A stretch of DNA of 64,000 nucleotides, taken from assembly GCA_035079385.1 (NCBI GenBank), contig JAVHKY010000004.1, positions 14,725,001-14,789,000 of the forward strand. The letters run 5' to 3'. Made by a program: the position numbers and the translations under genes. Source of the DNA: Aspidiotus rigidus. Lineage: Eukaryota > Arthropoda > Insecta > Hemiptera > Diaspididae. The notes under the pieces were generated by a model. The model made no database searches, had not been told where the DNA came from, and saw nothing but the letters and a program-made list of their open reading frames with translations. This document shows, one piece after another, positions 11,440-23,131 of the stretch. Position 1 is the first letter of the stretch. The number at the start of each line of letters is the position of its first letter.

Positions 11440-11930
11440 CACCAATCCAGAATTTGGGTCTGGAAGAGTAAGACCAGGCCCTTCACATAAAATAGAATCT
11501 TTCTATTTTGCATTCTAGCAAATAGTTTCTAATTGTGTATTCAAGTTCAACTCCTTCTGTTGATTTTATCACACAAAAGCTCAAAAGCTTTTTTGACACT
11601 CCATTGCAGAATGAACTTGCTCAAAGTAAGAGTATATGACCAACCCAAGAGTGAATCTAAATGTTACATGAAATATTAAATTATACCTATATAAACTTAT
11701 TCTTATGATGATCTTGAAGTAAAAGTTTTAGAAGCTGAAGAGAATAAAGTTTGTGGCCCTCATTTTCTTCAGTTGACATTTTTGATTGTTTGCTTGCAGA
11801 TTCATTCAAGGTGAAATCCAGGTATCTGGAAGCTTGTTTTGTAAGGTAAATTGGAATTGGTTGAAAATTTATCAGATCTTACAGACTAGTGAATTATGGC
11901 TGGAAAAGAAGTGGGTATCCATCATCTTGT
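11440..11930 (+). repeat. Direct repeat, copy 2 of 2 (about 0.5 kb)
   Basis: Diverged second copy of 10185-10680 in the same orientation. A polypyrimidine stretch followed by TTGCAGATTC (about 11790-11800) is conserved with TTGCAGACTC in copy 1. It resembles a splice acceptor but no conserved frame follows in either copy. Confidence 0.6.
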
Positions 11931-12380
11931 GCAGATTCTGTGAAAACCAACTTCAAAAAAATTTGAATCCCAGCCACTGACTCAAAAATGGAAAACCAAT
12001 ATAAAATTAGAAATAAATTATTGAAGAAATGTAAAATGACTTTTATATTAATTGCATTTTATAGTATAAGTTGTACTCATAAGTGAAGATTAAGTATATG
12101 AATATTATTTTATAATATTATGTAGACAAAGTTTTTATTTAAATTGATTTTAGGCTAATAATATTTTATGTGTATTGAGGTTTGCCACAAGCTACATTCA
12201 GTTTACATTCAGCCGGAACTTTTTATCAGAGGTCTTGGAAGAATTAAGATAAAAAAATTCTAGCAATTATGACTATGAAAAAAAAAAAAAAAACAAAAAC
12301 AAATTGAATACCTAAGTAGTTAAAGTGGAATTGATCAGGATTATTTGGTATAATATTGAATTTGAATCTGAAAAATTAGA

Positions 12381-13010
12381 AACGCGTGTGCTTGTGTGAG
12401 TAAATCCAAAATGGCGGCAGGGGAACAAGGTTTGAATGTGATACCAGCATAGCACCTATATTTTCCTAATGCTCCTGCTAGTTTTTTCCATTATAATATC
12501 AAGAAATCTTCTGAAAAGCAAAACTTCTCAATGTGTGTCCGTGTGCTGATGGTTGCTCCGCCCATTTCTTTAATACCCAATAAAGAACCAGTATTTTGAA
12601 CGCGTGTGCTTGTGTGAGTAAAAACAAAATGGCGGCACGTGACCAATTTTTGAACATGATACCAGCATAGCACCTATATTCTCCTAATGCTCCTGGTAGT
12701 TTTTAGCTGTAAAATCGGAAAACTTTTTGAAAATTAAAACTGTTTTGCTATTTTTCAATGGAAAAACTACCAGGAGCATTAGGAGAATATAGGTACTATG
12801 CTGGTATCATGTTCAAAGTATGGTCACGTGCCGCCATTTTGTATTTACTCACACAAGCACACACGTTCAAAACTTATGCATGAAAAGTTTTGCTTTGATT
12901 TTATATTGGAAAAACTACCCAGAGTATTAGGTGAATATAACAGCTGTACTGGTATTATGTTGAGATTCCATTTTGACGCTTCAACCTTTCCACACAAGCG
13001 CATGCGTTTG
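12381..13010. repeat. Nested foldback element, two inverted-repeat pairs
   Basis: Each terminus carries a version of AACGCGTGTGCTTGTGTGAG. The outer pair is about 12381-12530 against 12880-13010. The inner, better preserved pair is 12599-12730 against 12760-12867, both running through ATGGCGGC and a CTCCTAATGCTCCTGGTAG-type word. A plausible reading is a TIR element into which a second copy of itself inserted, or an element that duplicated internally. No coding frame is seen. Confidence 0.7.
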
Positions 13011-13805
13011 TAATTTGTTTAATGGTAATGCCAATTCTACTCATTAAACTCAAGTCTTTGTTCAAGAAGAATAAATGAATAAAAACTCTCACATATTATT
13101 TCATGACATCAACAAAATACAAAAATTATATTTAAACGGACGTAATAGAAGGGGGAGAGAAAAGAAAAGTAAAAGATCAAGGTCCATTTCTACACACATA
13201 CAGTTCAAATGCAGAGTTGCAGTATTACAATTTAAATGTTACTAAATAATGATGACAAAATTATGAACAAAGTACAATACAAGTATATGTGTGAATATGT
13301 ATCATTTTGCTATAAAAAAATTAATAAAAATAAGAAAAACACAAATACATATAATTAGGCATTATAATATTTAGTTTGTTATAATATGAAAGGGAAGAAT
13401 AATATGGTATTTGAGGACACGTACAAGAATCTGGTAGCTCCATTATCTGTTCCTTGTCAAATTTTTACTCCAGGAAAACAATTAGGAAGATTTTTTTTTC
13501 TTTTAAATACAAAATTGCATATGAATGGAGTTACCAGAAATCCTGAGATAAAAATAAATTTTGCATACAGTTGAACAGGATACTTCAGCGAAACGGATAT
13601 TGAATAGATCTTCTGATGATTCAGGATACAATATTACAATACTCGCCATTGCACAAATCCCAACTTTCAAAGCCTCGACTTGAGAAGACCATTCGTTTGC
13701 GGTCGGAAGACCATTGAGTCAAGTTTGTCACACTGTGTTCACCTTTGCGTGATGTAGAAGTCTTTCTTTCTCATTCCACGGTCGTCCCAAAGCGCACCTC
13801 CAGTA
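13011..13805. other. No gene; 3' flank of gene B
   Basis: AT-rich sequence downstream (in minus orientation) of the gene B stop codon. It may include its 3' untranslated region; I see no clear polyadenylation signal. A 62-codon ATG frame at 13386-13574 on the plus strand has no recognisable features. Confidence 0.35.
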
Positions 13806-13847
13806 TCATATGTCTAAATTTGATGAATTCATACGGTTGTCCACGAT
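13806..13847 (-). CDS. Gene B, terminal coding exon
   Basis: In minus orientation a strong acceptor (a long T tract, then TTTCCTATACATAG) is followed by 13 codons (IVDNRMNSSNLDI) and a TGA at 13808-13806. The reading phase fits the donor of the upstream exon at 14131, which ends on a whole codon (CAG), so the joined frame reads KVAGHQ then IVDNRM. The intron between them would be 283 nt. The acceptor strength and matching phase are direct observations; that this is the true C-terminus is inference. The protein is not recognised. Confidence 0.5.
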   Translation of the reverse strand: MVDNRMNSSNLDI

Positions 13848-14130
13848 CTATGTATAGGAAACAGAAAAAAAAAAAAAACAGTTTCATATTATTAGATGTA
13901 GTTTCCTAGAATCTGCTGGACAAGATCATAATCCATGTCCAAGAGAAAAAATTGTTAAAAGCTAAGAGAAGCCTGACAGTCAGCATCACCATTAAAAGTA
14001 CGTCTGGAAGTTCCATGGAATCCAGAGAAAATAAGATGGCGACTGAAATTTTGTGAGTCCCACTAGGAGAACTCAGCTTTTCTCAATTATTTCTCTCTCG
14101 ACAATCATTACCCCTAATTCATCTAATTAC

Positions 14131-14274
14131 CTGATGACCCGCCACTTTCTCCTCCAACTGCGTCATATTTTGTTTTAGACTCATTTTATCGTCAACCGCT
14201 CGTTGATACAAATCCTTTTCAACAAAGTAAGAGGCATTCTGTCCTCTGAATCGTGGTGTCCATACACGACCAGA
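14131..14274 (-). CDS. Gene B, internal exon with predicted coiled coil
   Basis: A 144-nt exon of exactly 48 codons. It is preceded by an acceptor (TTGTTCCTATTGCCGTTCAG) and followed by a GTAATT donor, both in phase 0. It encodes a basic, aromatic start (SGRVWTPRFRGQNASYF) and then a charged, heptad-compatible stretch (EKDLYQRAVDDKMSLKQ, MTQLEEKVAGHQ) that should form a coiled coil. The composition and codon use resemble real protein, unlike the many low-complexity frames around it. I do not recognise the family. Minus-strand exon 13806-13847 follows in phase, and a possible upstream exon lies at 14517-14563. Confidence 0.6.
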
Positions 14275-14516
14275 CTGAACGGCAATAGGAACAAAATAAC
14301 CGCACGTTTCGGTGGATAGGATGGGTCGCAGCAATCGCGTTCACAATCCCACGTTCGGTAGTCGTCCTGGACAACACAATACCACAACGGAGGAGCGACT
14401 TAGCGTTTGCGGATGAATAAATATCGTCTTTGACCTTCGCAGGCAACTGAGGTACTTTTAATAAAGTCGTACAATCCAAACATTGTAATGAAAGAATGCC
14501 CAAGAGGCTCGCTTAC

Positions 14517-14563
14517 AGATTTGATCGACGCTTCTCGGTAGAGTGATTCACCTCCCTGGACAT
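14517..14563 (-). CDS. Gene B, possible upstream exon
   Basis: A GTAAGC donor at 14516-14511 is preceded by an open frame ending YREASIKS in the phase needed for the exon at 14274. The in-frame path runs back through VQGGESL to an AG at about 14564 (GGTGTAG). A TGA closes the frame further upstream and no in-frame ATG is seen, so the exon would have to begin at that weak acceptor. An ATG directly after the same AG opens another frame that does not splice in phase to the next exon. Treat as a candidate only. Confidence 0.25.
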
Positions 14564-17500
14564 CTACACCAGCGGCGAGATACCGAGATCGATTTTGTAG
14601 TCAAGGCGCGATACTTGTCGGCAGGAAGAGCTGAGGCGCTAAACTTCGCAGTTTCTAACCCTGTTTACTGAACCAAACATTTTTGTCTGCAAGAACACAT
14701 ATTCACTTTATAAGACGGGCAAAGAAAGAGTAAGAATGATTGCATCAATAACACCAACCTTTACAAAGAAGTCCAACTCTTGATCTTTCTCGTTGAACCT
14801 ATACACAGATGGAACTGATTCGGATGGTACACTTGGTCAAGAAGGCCTTCCTACGTCGGTGACATCCACTATCCGACGAGCGGATCGTACACTTTTCCAT
14901 TAGGCATATGAACACTTCGGAAAAAATAATTACAGTAAGATCGTATATTCATACAATGTCTTGCATTCACACATTAAAATGAGCTTACTTGATCCAGCAG
15001 CGCTCCGCCGAAATCAATTGATAGGCATTATTACGTACCTATACAAGATATCCGAAAGGAGATTTTACTATCTCCCGTAAGACGTCTTAGAGTTGATTGA
15101 TCTACACGAGTCAATGACGACATCATATTTAGGTCGGAATACTTGCGCGTATATAAGATGATTACGATCGTTGTACACCAAAATTGTTCATCTGCCATTT
15201 TGTGGATTGTAAATGAGTAATCTGAAAGTCAAACGGGAACATGTTCTTAAATCACTCTGCATATTTTTGAATATTCTCTGCTCTCCAAGATCGTCACTGA
15301 ACTCGCCTCCCGAGTCCTTCAGTTCCAGAATTTGTATTCCCACGGAAAGCCTTTTCTCCTCTCCTGATGATTTCAGAATTGTTGTCTTGAAGAGGCTCCA
15401 AAGTCCAGGCCTCCTCCCTTTCCTACTAATTCAATACGTGGGCTATAGGATTGAAAACTTTCTGATTCTTGGTTACATTTTTCCGCAACAATTCCACAAC
15501 CACTGTGTTGATAGATAATAATGATAATAATACTGACCTCTATTATGTCGTCGTTTCCCATGGTAGGGAAAATCGATGAATACAGACGAGATATCTCTGA
15601 ATACAACGTAAAACTCGCAATTCACATTCTTCACAACCATTGTTAGATCCTGAGCTACAGACACGTTACTGCTAATAAGGTTCATGGACTCACGGTAAAC
15701 TAGAGAATGACTAATAGTCGTGTTTAGACATGACGTCACCATACATTGTCTGTGATTAGCTCTGTATTTAAGACCAAGGATGAGATAGAGATTCAAGTGG
15801 GCGCAAATGAATCACGAGATTGCTGCAGTTCACTGGTTGACTGTTGTTTACTTTACTAGAGTGATGCGATTTGCGACTTTGGAATCGAGTAGGAGCGCTA
15901 GTGACGATATTCACCTATAAGGCCTCTGCTAGGAGCGCCACTTTCCACGCTACACTCGAAGGTGATGGTGTGTAATAGTCCCATATAAATAAAGACGGGA
16001 ATGATTTTTAAAAGTTCTTCACAACTTATTTGATCAATCGATTTTAAAAAATGAGATATACAAAAGTTGGAGCCGAGTCTTCTCTGAAAATTTCAAAACT
16101 CTATTAGGTGGCTTTCGTTTGAATTAATCATTATCACTCATCAATCATCATCATTTCAAGTTCAAGCTTAAGATAAATTCTGCATAGCACCACGTACTCT
16201 GCCTTTATCGGCCAATCCAGAATGCACCAAAAGGTGAACACGCTGTGTTTTCGACTATAAGAGGTTACACATTTAAAATCAACTCTACTACCCAAAATAT
16301 TGTTTTTACAGGAAAATGTGGAGAATGAAAGTTGTAGTTCTCATAATTATCTTTTAGATGGGTGAGTTGAACTGTAAATTTTTGGCAGAACTTTTCTCAT
16401 ACCTTCACCTTCTTGACCAAACCCAAGAAATAGCAAACAGTATGTTTTGCCGTTAGAGGACGGACCCTGTGCCCAAATTCACAAATTGAAGAGCGTCGGT
16501 GGCTGCCCCGTCCAAATCCTCTTCGTTCACGTGACGTCACTAACTGCTAACATCGAGCAATTTTGATCGATAGTGCGCGATCGCAGAATTTTGCGATAGT
16601 ATCATGCGATGATGCTTAGAACATTATCGACTCCCATAAGAATACACAGGGAACATTTCGATCATGTGTTAGTATTTTAAAATGAGAAATAAATAAGGAA
16701 TTCAACGTTGATAATCAAGATCTGGAAGATCTCAAGTATTTGAGAATGTATTTTTCGTTTCTCACTTTATTCTTCTATTCAAATATGAGCAAATGATCGA
16801 ATTCAATTTTTCTTCTTATGGAAAAGTCCGTGTAAAAGAAGTTTCTTTACTTTCCCTAAGCACCATCGATCACAAATCTCGAAATTATTTTGAATACATT
16901 AACGATGCTGTGACGTAGGCGTGAACGAAGAGGATTGAGGCAAGCTCTTGGATTGGATGTGATAGATCTATTGACGTCAAAGAAAAAGTCTGAGCAGTTT
17001 CATTTTTTTTTTTTTTTTGAAGAACGGATATTGACTTGAACTTGGCTAAAGTCGAAGTGCAATGTTCATATTCATATTGTTAAAAAAAACTTGTCTCCAT
17101 ACGTCAAGCTAAGCTTTTCAGTTCCCAGTGAAATAAATCTTGGAGCCCACGAGCTAGGCTGCACAAAGAATATGACTGGAAAAACAAGAAAATGAATTAT
17201 CGTAATTGAGTACTAGGCTATTTAAGGAGAATTGATTCAGAAATTCGAGCTCTAAACGAAGATTTTATTTTTCATAATCATCAGAATGAAGAGAAAAGTC
17301 TTATTCTTACGCTTATTGATCTGTCATACGATTCTGACTAAAAACAATCAACTTACGAATAAATATCGAATGTACACTAAGATTTAAAATTAGGAAGAGA
17401 GAAAAAAACAAACAGCCAAAAGAATGTTGTACATCGATTGCGTAGTCACAATAAAATTAAAATAATTAGATTACTTTATAAATCAAATTATTTTTATAAT

Positions 17501-18207
17501 ACAATAACTTACACTTCGTATTTATCTCGTTGAAAATAACATCGGTTTTTCTCCCTTTTATACTTAACATAAATTAAATTATAATTAGATGCTAATAGAA
17601 AAAAATAAAGAGAAAAGAAAATATAGATTTGAAGATGATAAAAGAGAACAAAAATCGTTCTAAATTTAGGCTTGATCGATTTATATCAACTTAAATTCAT
17701 ATTTTTCCTCCAAATTCATCTATTTTAATCGACTCTTATTTCTGAATCACAAAATTAGTAAAATTCTAACCTAACGTCACTTACCTACGTCATTTTTTAT
17801 TTTTACAATCCCATAATACAATACAGGTACTGTATCATGATTTTGGTAACTTACCTAAATAATTCTACTTTTTATTATTATTTTTTTTCTTCATCTTTCA
17901 CTTTTTTTTTTTTTTCGTTTTAATTTCAGAATTTCAGTCTTTATAATTGGTAAAAAGATGAAAACAGTATCACACGAAGTATAATATTATTATGAAAATT
18001 TTTCAAGAAAATATGGTAAAAATCGTTCGCCTCGCGAGCATACAAAAACCTAGTTCCTGATGGCAAAACTATAATCTCTATAGACGAAAAAGAAGAATAC
18101 CTACTACCTATAACACTTAATATTTTCAATATATGGCACTGATTTTTGCTTAGTGCTTGTTAAAGGTTCACAGAAAATACCTTAAATGCAATTCATCATT
18201 CCCGTTT
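14564..18207. other. Intergenic or intronic, no gene recognised
   Basis: Between the gene B candidates and the gene A stop codon. Several donor-like sites occur on the minus strand (for example a GTAAGC near 14985) without convincing coding frames; these may be 5' noncoding exons of gene B. The 3' untranslated region of gene A probably occupies about 17870-18207: on the minus strand an AATAAA lies at 17876-17871, but the region is AT-rich, so this has little weight. Confidence 0.35.
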
Positions 18208-18414
18208 CTATTTCTTTTGGGTGAGAGCTACGTAACTACTTTTGATCGGGCTTTTTCCCGCTTCCTTCTTAGAATCCTTTGGTGTAGATTTGGTGTCTTC
18301 TAAAAATTCGTCTACATCCAAATCTGTTTCTCGTTTTTGTGATTTTAAAGTCGATGAGCCTCTGAGCAACGGTTTCAAGGCTTCGAACAGTCTTGCAATC
18401 CTGAGCGCTGTATT
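18208..18414 (-). CDS. Gene A, terminal coding exon
   Basis: In minus orientation an acceptor (ATTTTTACAG, ending at 18415) is followed by 68 codons and a TAG at 18210-18208. The start NTALRIARLFEALKPLLRG looks like an amphipathic helix. The remainder is hydrophilic and lysine/serine rich (LDVDEFLEDTKS, KKEAGKSPIKSSY) and probably disordered. The exon starts on a whole codon and joins in phase with 23012-23131, so IGTLIQ runs into NTALRI. I do not recognise the family. Balanced composition, precise splice signals and a phase-0 junction support a real host gene. Confidence 0.7.
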   Translation of the reverse strand, partial: NTALRIARLFEALKPLLRGSSTLKSQKRETDLDVDEFLEDTKSTPKDSKKEAGKSPIKSSYVALTQKK

Positions 18415-21400
18415 CTGTAAAAATGCAATTTAAATATTAGGTAGGTCATTTGGGTAATGAAATTTGAAGTTTTAAATAGTCGTACTTTCTCAACAGAAAA
18501 CTCCCTCAAAGTTCAGATTTCCTATAGTGTTTACGATGAATGTCGTTCCCTGTAGTTTACTGGTCATTTATACAGAACTTAAGTGCCTATCTCAAACGTA
18601 ATTCACAAATTGATCAATATTTCGAAAATGGAACTCAAATAAGGAACTGAAAGTTCATCCTTCACGTTACTCCTAAAAATTCATGGTTTTGTTCTCAGAA
18701 CTAAATGGGAGGAAAGTACTTTTTTCTCGATCCGAGGTGGAAAATTACGACTTTCCAGATTGGTTGGAGAAGTATTATACTGACAAAACTTCATATTTTT
18801 CGTTCAATGAGAGATATTCTGAAAGGAGACTGATGTTTTTCTAAACGGAGAGAAACTTAACCTGTGACTTCTTTTCCCTCTCACCGACTTTCTTTTTCGT
18901 AATTTCATTTTTTTTTGGATGAGAAAAGACTAATTTTGAGAGAGAATTCGAATTTTTGGGTAGAAAACAATAGTCGACTTGAAAATCTTTATTGTCGAAG
19001 GAGGAGGAGGGGCGGGACGGGGGTGAAATGAGAAAAAATGTGACCCGGAATTAAGAGGAAGCAGTCAAACTGTTGTTGAGAAGGATGACAGTATTTGATG
19101 CGTTGAACCAAAAGATTTGGTGTATTTATTTCAATTAATTAATGGTGGATTATAACGTTAATCCAGTATTAATATCATTAGAAATACGAATATCAATAAT
19201 TATTATCATAATAATGATAAGCAGAGCCCGGATTTTTCGGTAAAATACCGAAAACGTAGATTATAAATACCGAAAGCATCATTTTTACCGAAAACTGGCC
19301 ATCAATTCGTCTAAAATATACCAATATTTACGCAAAATCATGTAAAAAATGGTCATTATTTTTTAAATACCGAATAATACCGAAAATCAAAGTTTTAGTA
19401 CCGAAAATTAAATTATAAATACCAAAAAATCCGGGCTCTAATGATAAGAATAAAAATCAAAATCTTGAATTATTTGTTCGAGGATAAATTCTATCTAATA
19501 TCATGATTATTAATTGGATTAATCCATTTTTTATTTTTTCAATAATCATAAGTATTGTTAGAAAAAAAAAAAAAAAAAAGTATGCAGTATTAATGCACAA
19601 ATAGTAAATCTATTCTATAATAAGAACTATTATATTATCAGTATTGGAATTGTTATTGATATTAACTATTTCTCATTATTCTCATTGATATATCTATTAC
19701 TCCTTATCAAATTCCTAATAATAAATGAATTAATTTAATATTATTTTTCATGATCAGAAGAGTTTCTTTTTGATTATTAATTCATGTAAATATTAGAAAA
19801 ATTAATTTAGGCCTATATTTAAATTAGATATTGAATTCTTCATACTGTCTTAATTTTTAAATTTATTTTCGTATTATAGGCCTATTAATTTCAAATATTC
19901 ATTTTATATCATAATATTTACATAAAAATTACTTTTTTCACGCATATTATTATTAGAATATTTACATTTTTCTTTCTCTATACATATTTCAATAAAGTTT
20001 ATAATTTTCTTAGTTTTAATCTAATTATTATTTATTTAGGCCTAGTAACAATTATAGTTCATGTATTGTTATTATTTTTAGTAATAATAAAATTAATTTA
20101 ACCATATTTGATTCGAGTTCAGGCCTATTAATAACATATTATTGATCAATTTAATAATTTTATATCATTTTTTATATTAATATTATTGTTAGGTTTAATT
20201 CATCTGTACATTACTTTATATTTTTGAAAAATCTGTTAGTTATATTCTCTTACTTAACCCACTTCATCCTATTTTATTAATTAATTTTATGGATTTTAAC
20301 AAAAATTTTTTATAAATGATATCAATAAAAATATTATAGATTGATCGATCTATTTTTTAGTAATTCATATGTTGTGATAATTTAATTAATTGATTCACCT
20401 ATTAAGCAAATTTTATTTTATTATTAATGGCCTATTAAGGCAATACTGTAACTCCATTGTTTTTTTTTTATTATTTTTTTTAAGCAATATTTTAGAGCTA
20501 TATGGCGGTAGAAGATTTTTTTGGACAAAAAGTACTCTTTACCGCTCGCAGTCAAAAATGGAGTTACGGCGATTATTAATAGGCAGTTGTTGTACTTTCA
20601 AAATTTTCGAACAAAATGTCAGTAGGTATTACATATTTTTGATTATCAAAAGTTCATAGTGAAGTTTCCATAAACCTTTCAGTTTTATCATCCTTAATTA
20701 TTTTGAATCTGGGAAGTTTTGGTGTAATTCAAATGTTATTTATAAATTAATTTATATTGCAAATAATTTTTATTCACGATATTTTTCTAGAGTTTTATAT
20801 TATTCTTTGTAGTTTTATATTCAAGCTTAAAAATTGCTATATCTCCACTAATTTTATATTAATTTTTCTTTGTTAATACCTATTTAGTATTGAACAAAAT
20901 GCTTAATATCAATTAATAATTTACTAATAAAAATTTTTAATATATGTACAGGGCGCGGTAAAAGTTGCGCGTCCAATTTGCACAATTAAAAAAAAAACAG
21001 AAAAGAAATGAAGAAAAAATGAGGGGAAATCGTACTTTAATTGAAGAAAAGTTCGTCCAAAAATTTTTGGACAAACTTATGAGACTCTTATCCAAAAAAT
21101 TTTTGGACAAACTTATTTTTCCAATTATTAAATTACAATTTTTTCTTCATCTTTTTTTTTTTTCGTTTTTCTTAATCGTGTAAATCGGATGCGGAACTTT
21201 TGCTGCATCCTGCATTTTATTTAATTTGTTTTTTTCTTTTTTAGAATTAATAGTCTGATAACTTGAGATTAAAATTAAAATTCATAAATTTTCATTAATG
21301 TTCTTAGTTCGAGTCTTCTTATATTATACTTTTTGATTAATTAGATAATTACAGTGGAATCCCTATAATTCAAAATTGAAAGGACAAGTAAAAAATTTAA

Positions 21401-21489
21401 AATTATAGAACTTTAAAAAAAAAAAAAGTTTGAGAAGGTTTGATTCAAAGGAAAGTCGAAAAAAAATAAACTATGGAGATTTAATGTAG
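18415..21489. other. Intron of gene A: AT-rich tract
   Basis: Part of the gene A intron between its last two exons. From about 19130 to 20960 the sequence is very AT-rich with many TAAT/ATTA words and a recurring AGGCCTAT or GGCCTATTAA motif (about 19809, 19877, 20038, 20122 and 20428). At about 19210-19440 a diverged repeat with AAATACCGAAAA words is bounded by GAGCCCGGATTTTTCGGT and an inverted AAAATCCGGGCTC, which looks like a small MITE with about 14-bp inverted ends. Paired palindromes TCCAAAAATTTTTGGA-type occur at about 21056 and 21092. No gene is seen. Confidence 0.5.
19224..19438. mobile_element. Small MITE-like element with GAGCCCGGATTTTTCGGT-type inverted ends
   Basis: The left end reads AGAGCCCGGATTTTTCGGTA and the right end CCAAAAAATCCGGGCTCT, imperfect inverses of each other. 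AATACCGAAAA-type words fill the interior. The ends are flanked by ATGATAA and ATGATAAG, on both sides, suggesting a short target duplication or local duplication. The size, near 215 bp, and lack of a frame fit a nonautonomous element. Classification is not possible from the sequence alone. Confidence 0.6.
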
Positions 21490-22400
21490 GCTTATACCCC
21501 TCAGCCTGGAAACTATTTATTGTTCTACCAATTTTAGAACCCTCTATAAATCCCTCCTCATTTTCTCATCCATCCCTCCATACACATCCTCACCACCTCT
21601 CATTCGCCCCAACCTGGCCTACTTACTGAAATCGCCTAAAATACTCTACGTAATTGCTAATGACTTCCCCTCCCACAACCTGATCCAAATCGGGCTCCAA
21701 AACTGGTTACGCCTTCTTCATCAATGGTAAAGTCTCAATCTTTTGTGTGAGAAACTCGACCTCCATATATTCTGCTGAACTATCTGCCATCTATTCCTGC
21801 CTTACTCATCCAACTCTTCTCCCTCGGCCCTTTGAATTCCTCCTCCTCTCCTCCTCTCTCTTTCATTTCCAAGCCATGCAAAACCCCTACTCTTCCAATT
21901 CTATCGTTTAATGCATTCTCATCCTCCTGCATACGTTAACATCTTCTGTGTCTTCCAATTGCTTTCACGAAGTAGTGGATCTGGCTGCCAAGTAAGCTTT
22001 TGCTCCTCCCCTCAATTACTAATCGCTCCTCTTCTTCGGCCTACGATTTAAAATCTTTCTGTCGTCCCTAAATCATCTCATCACGGCACAGCCTTTGGTC
22101 CTCTCGACCATGCAACAAACTTCGTTCAATTAAAGAATCCCCGATGCCTGGTCTTCTTCAATTCGTTCCTTACGCCGCGAAGAAATTCTGCTCCCCTCTC
22201 ATGCGAATGCTGACAAACTGAAAATTTATTTCTCTCGTAAACATCAAAAACTTATTTTCTGTTTCCTCTCAAGCCCCTTGTGCTCTTTCCAACAACTCAG
22301 GAACCATCACTAACACTTCAAACTTTTTCCAATCCACCTACTACTACAGCAAATCTATTTAATCCCAATATTTCTCCCCGAGCTAAAGACCCGTTGAGTG
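21490..22400 (+). pseudogene. Decayed non-LTR retrotransposon, RNase H end
   Basis: Frames interrupted by stops and shifts still show an RNase H signature: FINGKVSIFCVRNSTS, then IYSAELSAIYSCL at about 21755-21800, matching the SAELxAI motif of I/Jockey-type elements. Downstream C-terminal sequence ends near a RAKDPLSG-type remnant at about 22390. Roughly the last kilobase of an element remains, without an intact frame. It lies in the gene A intron on the opposite strand. Confidence 0.6.
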
Positions 22401-23011
22401 GTTGAATAGCTCGTATGAAAGAGAGAAAAAAAGCGAAGTTTGACCAAGTGTAATGTTTCCGAAAGATTCACTATTTTTTGGTTTGAGATTGACTTTAGGA
22501 TCTATTTTGGGGGCCAGAATTACGCCTCACAATTGATTTTCAAACAACAAATCGTGTAAGAAAGCACAAAGGTCGGCTCTAAAAGCAACTTTAGAAGGTT
22601 TATAAAATGAAATTATGTCTGCAGCGCCCCTAATTCGGACCCCTCAAACAAGCGGTATTTTGTACTTCTATTTGAGGAGTAAACGATTTCTCTAAATTCT
22701 GGAATATCCCATTTCATCATTATTCACTGCAGTTTTAAAAGAGATAAGAGTTGCCTACATCTTACATGCAGGAGCTGTGATAATCTCCGAACGAAATAAT
22801 TATGAAGCTGATTACGTCATTATAGCGACGGAAGCAACTCTCGTCGTTCATAATGAAGCGATACGCGATACTTCAGAACGTAGGGAAAAATGTTTGGTCG
22901 GGCCAAACATTCGAAAATTGTGAGTTATAGGAGGATGCATTTCATGAAATATGATACCACTATAACACAACTTTTAACTTACTCGTATTTTTTTCATTTT
23001 TCATAGCTTAC
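22401..23011. other. Gene A intron, nothing recognised
   Basis: Apparently unique sequence between the non-LTR relic and gene A exon 23012-23131. No supported features. Confidence 0.4.
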
Positions 23012-23131
23012 TTGTATTAGTGTGCCAATAACTTGAGAAGCGCCGTTGGCGATGTTGAACGAGGGACCAAAGACGGCATCAGGAACTTGCAAAGAGACTT
23101 TATCAGCATTAAATTCGGGAATCGCTTCATC
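23012..23131 (-). CDS. Gene A, internal exon
   Basis: A 120-nt, 40-codon exon on the minus strand. The acceptor is GACTTTACAG directly before 23131 and the donor is GTAAGC at 23011-23006, both in phase 0. It encodes DEAIPEFNADKVSLQVPDAV, then FGPSFNIANGASQVIGTLIQ, a balanced sequence with no low complexity. The protein continues into 18414-18208. The preceding exon in the window is 53240-53103, also phase 0, which would make this intron about 30 kb. The family is not recognised; from its look I suspect a secreted or membrane-associated arthropod protein, but no signal peptide is visible in the window. Confidence 0.7.
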
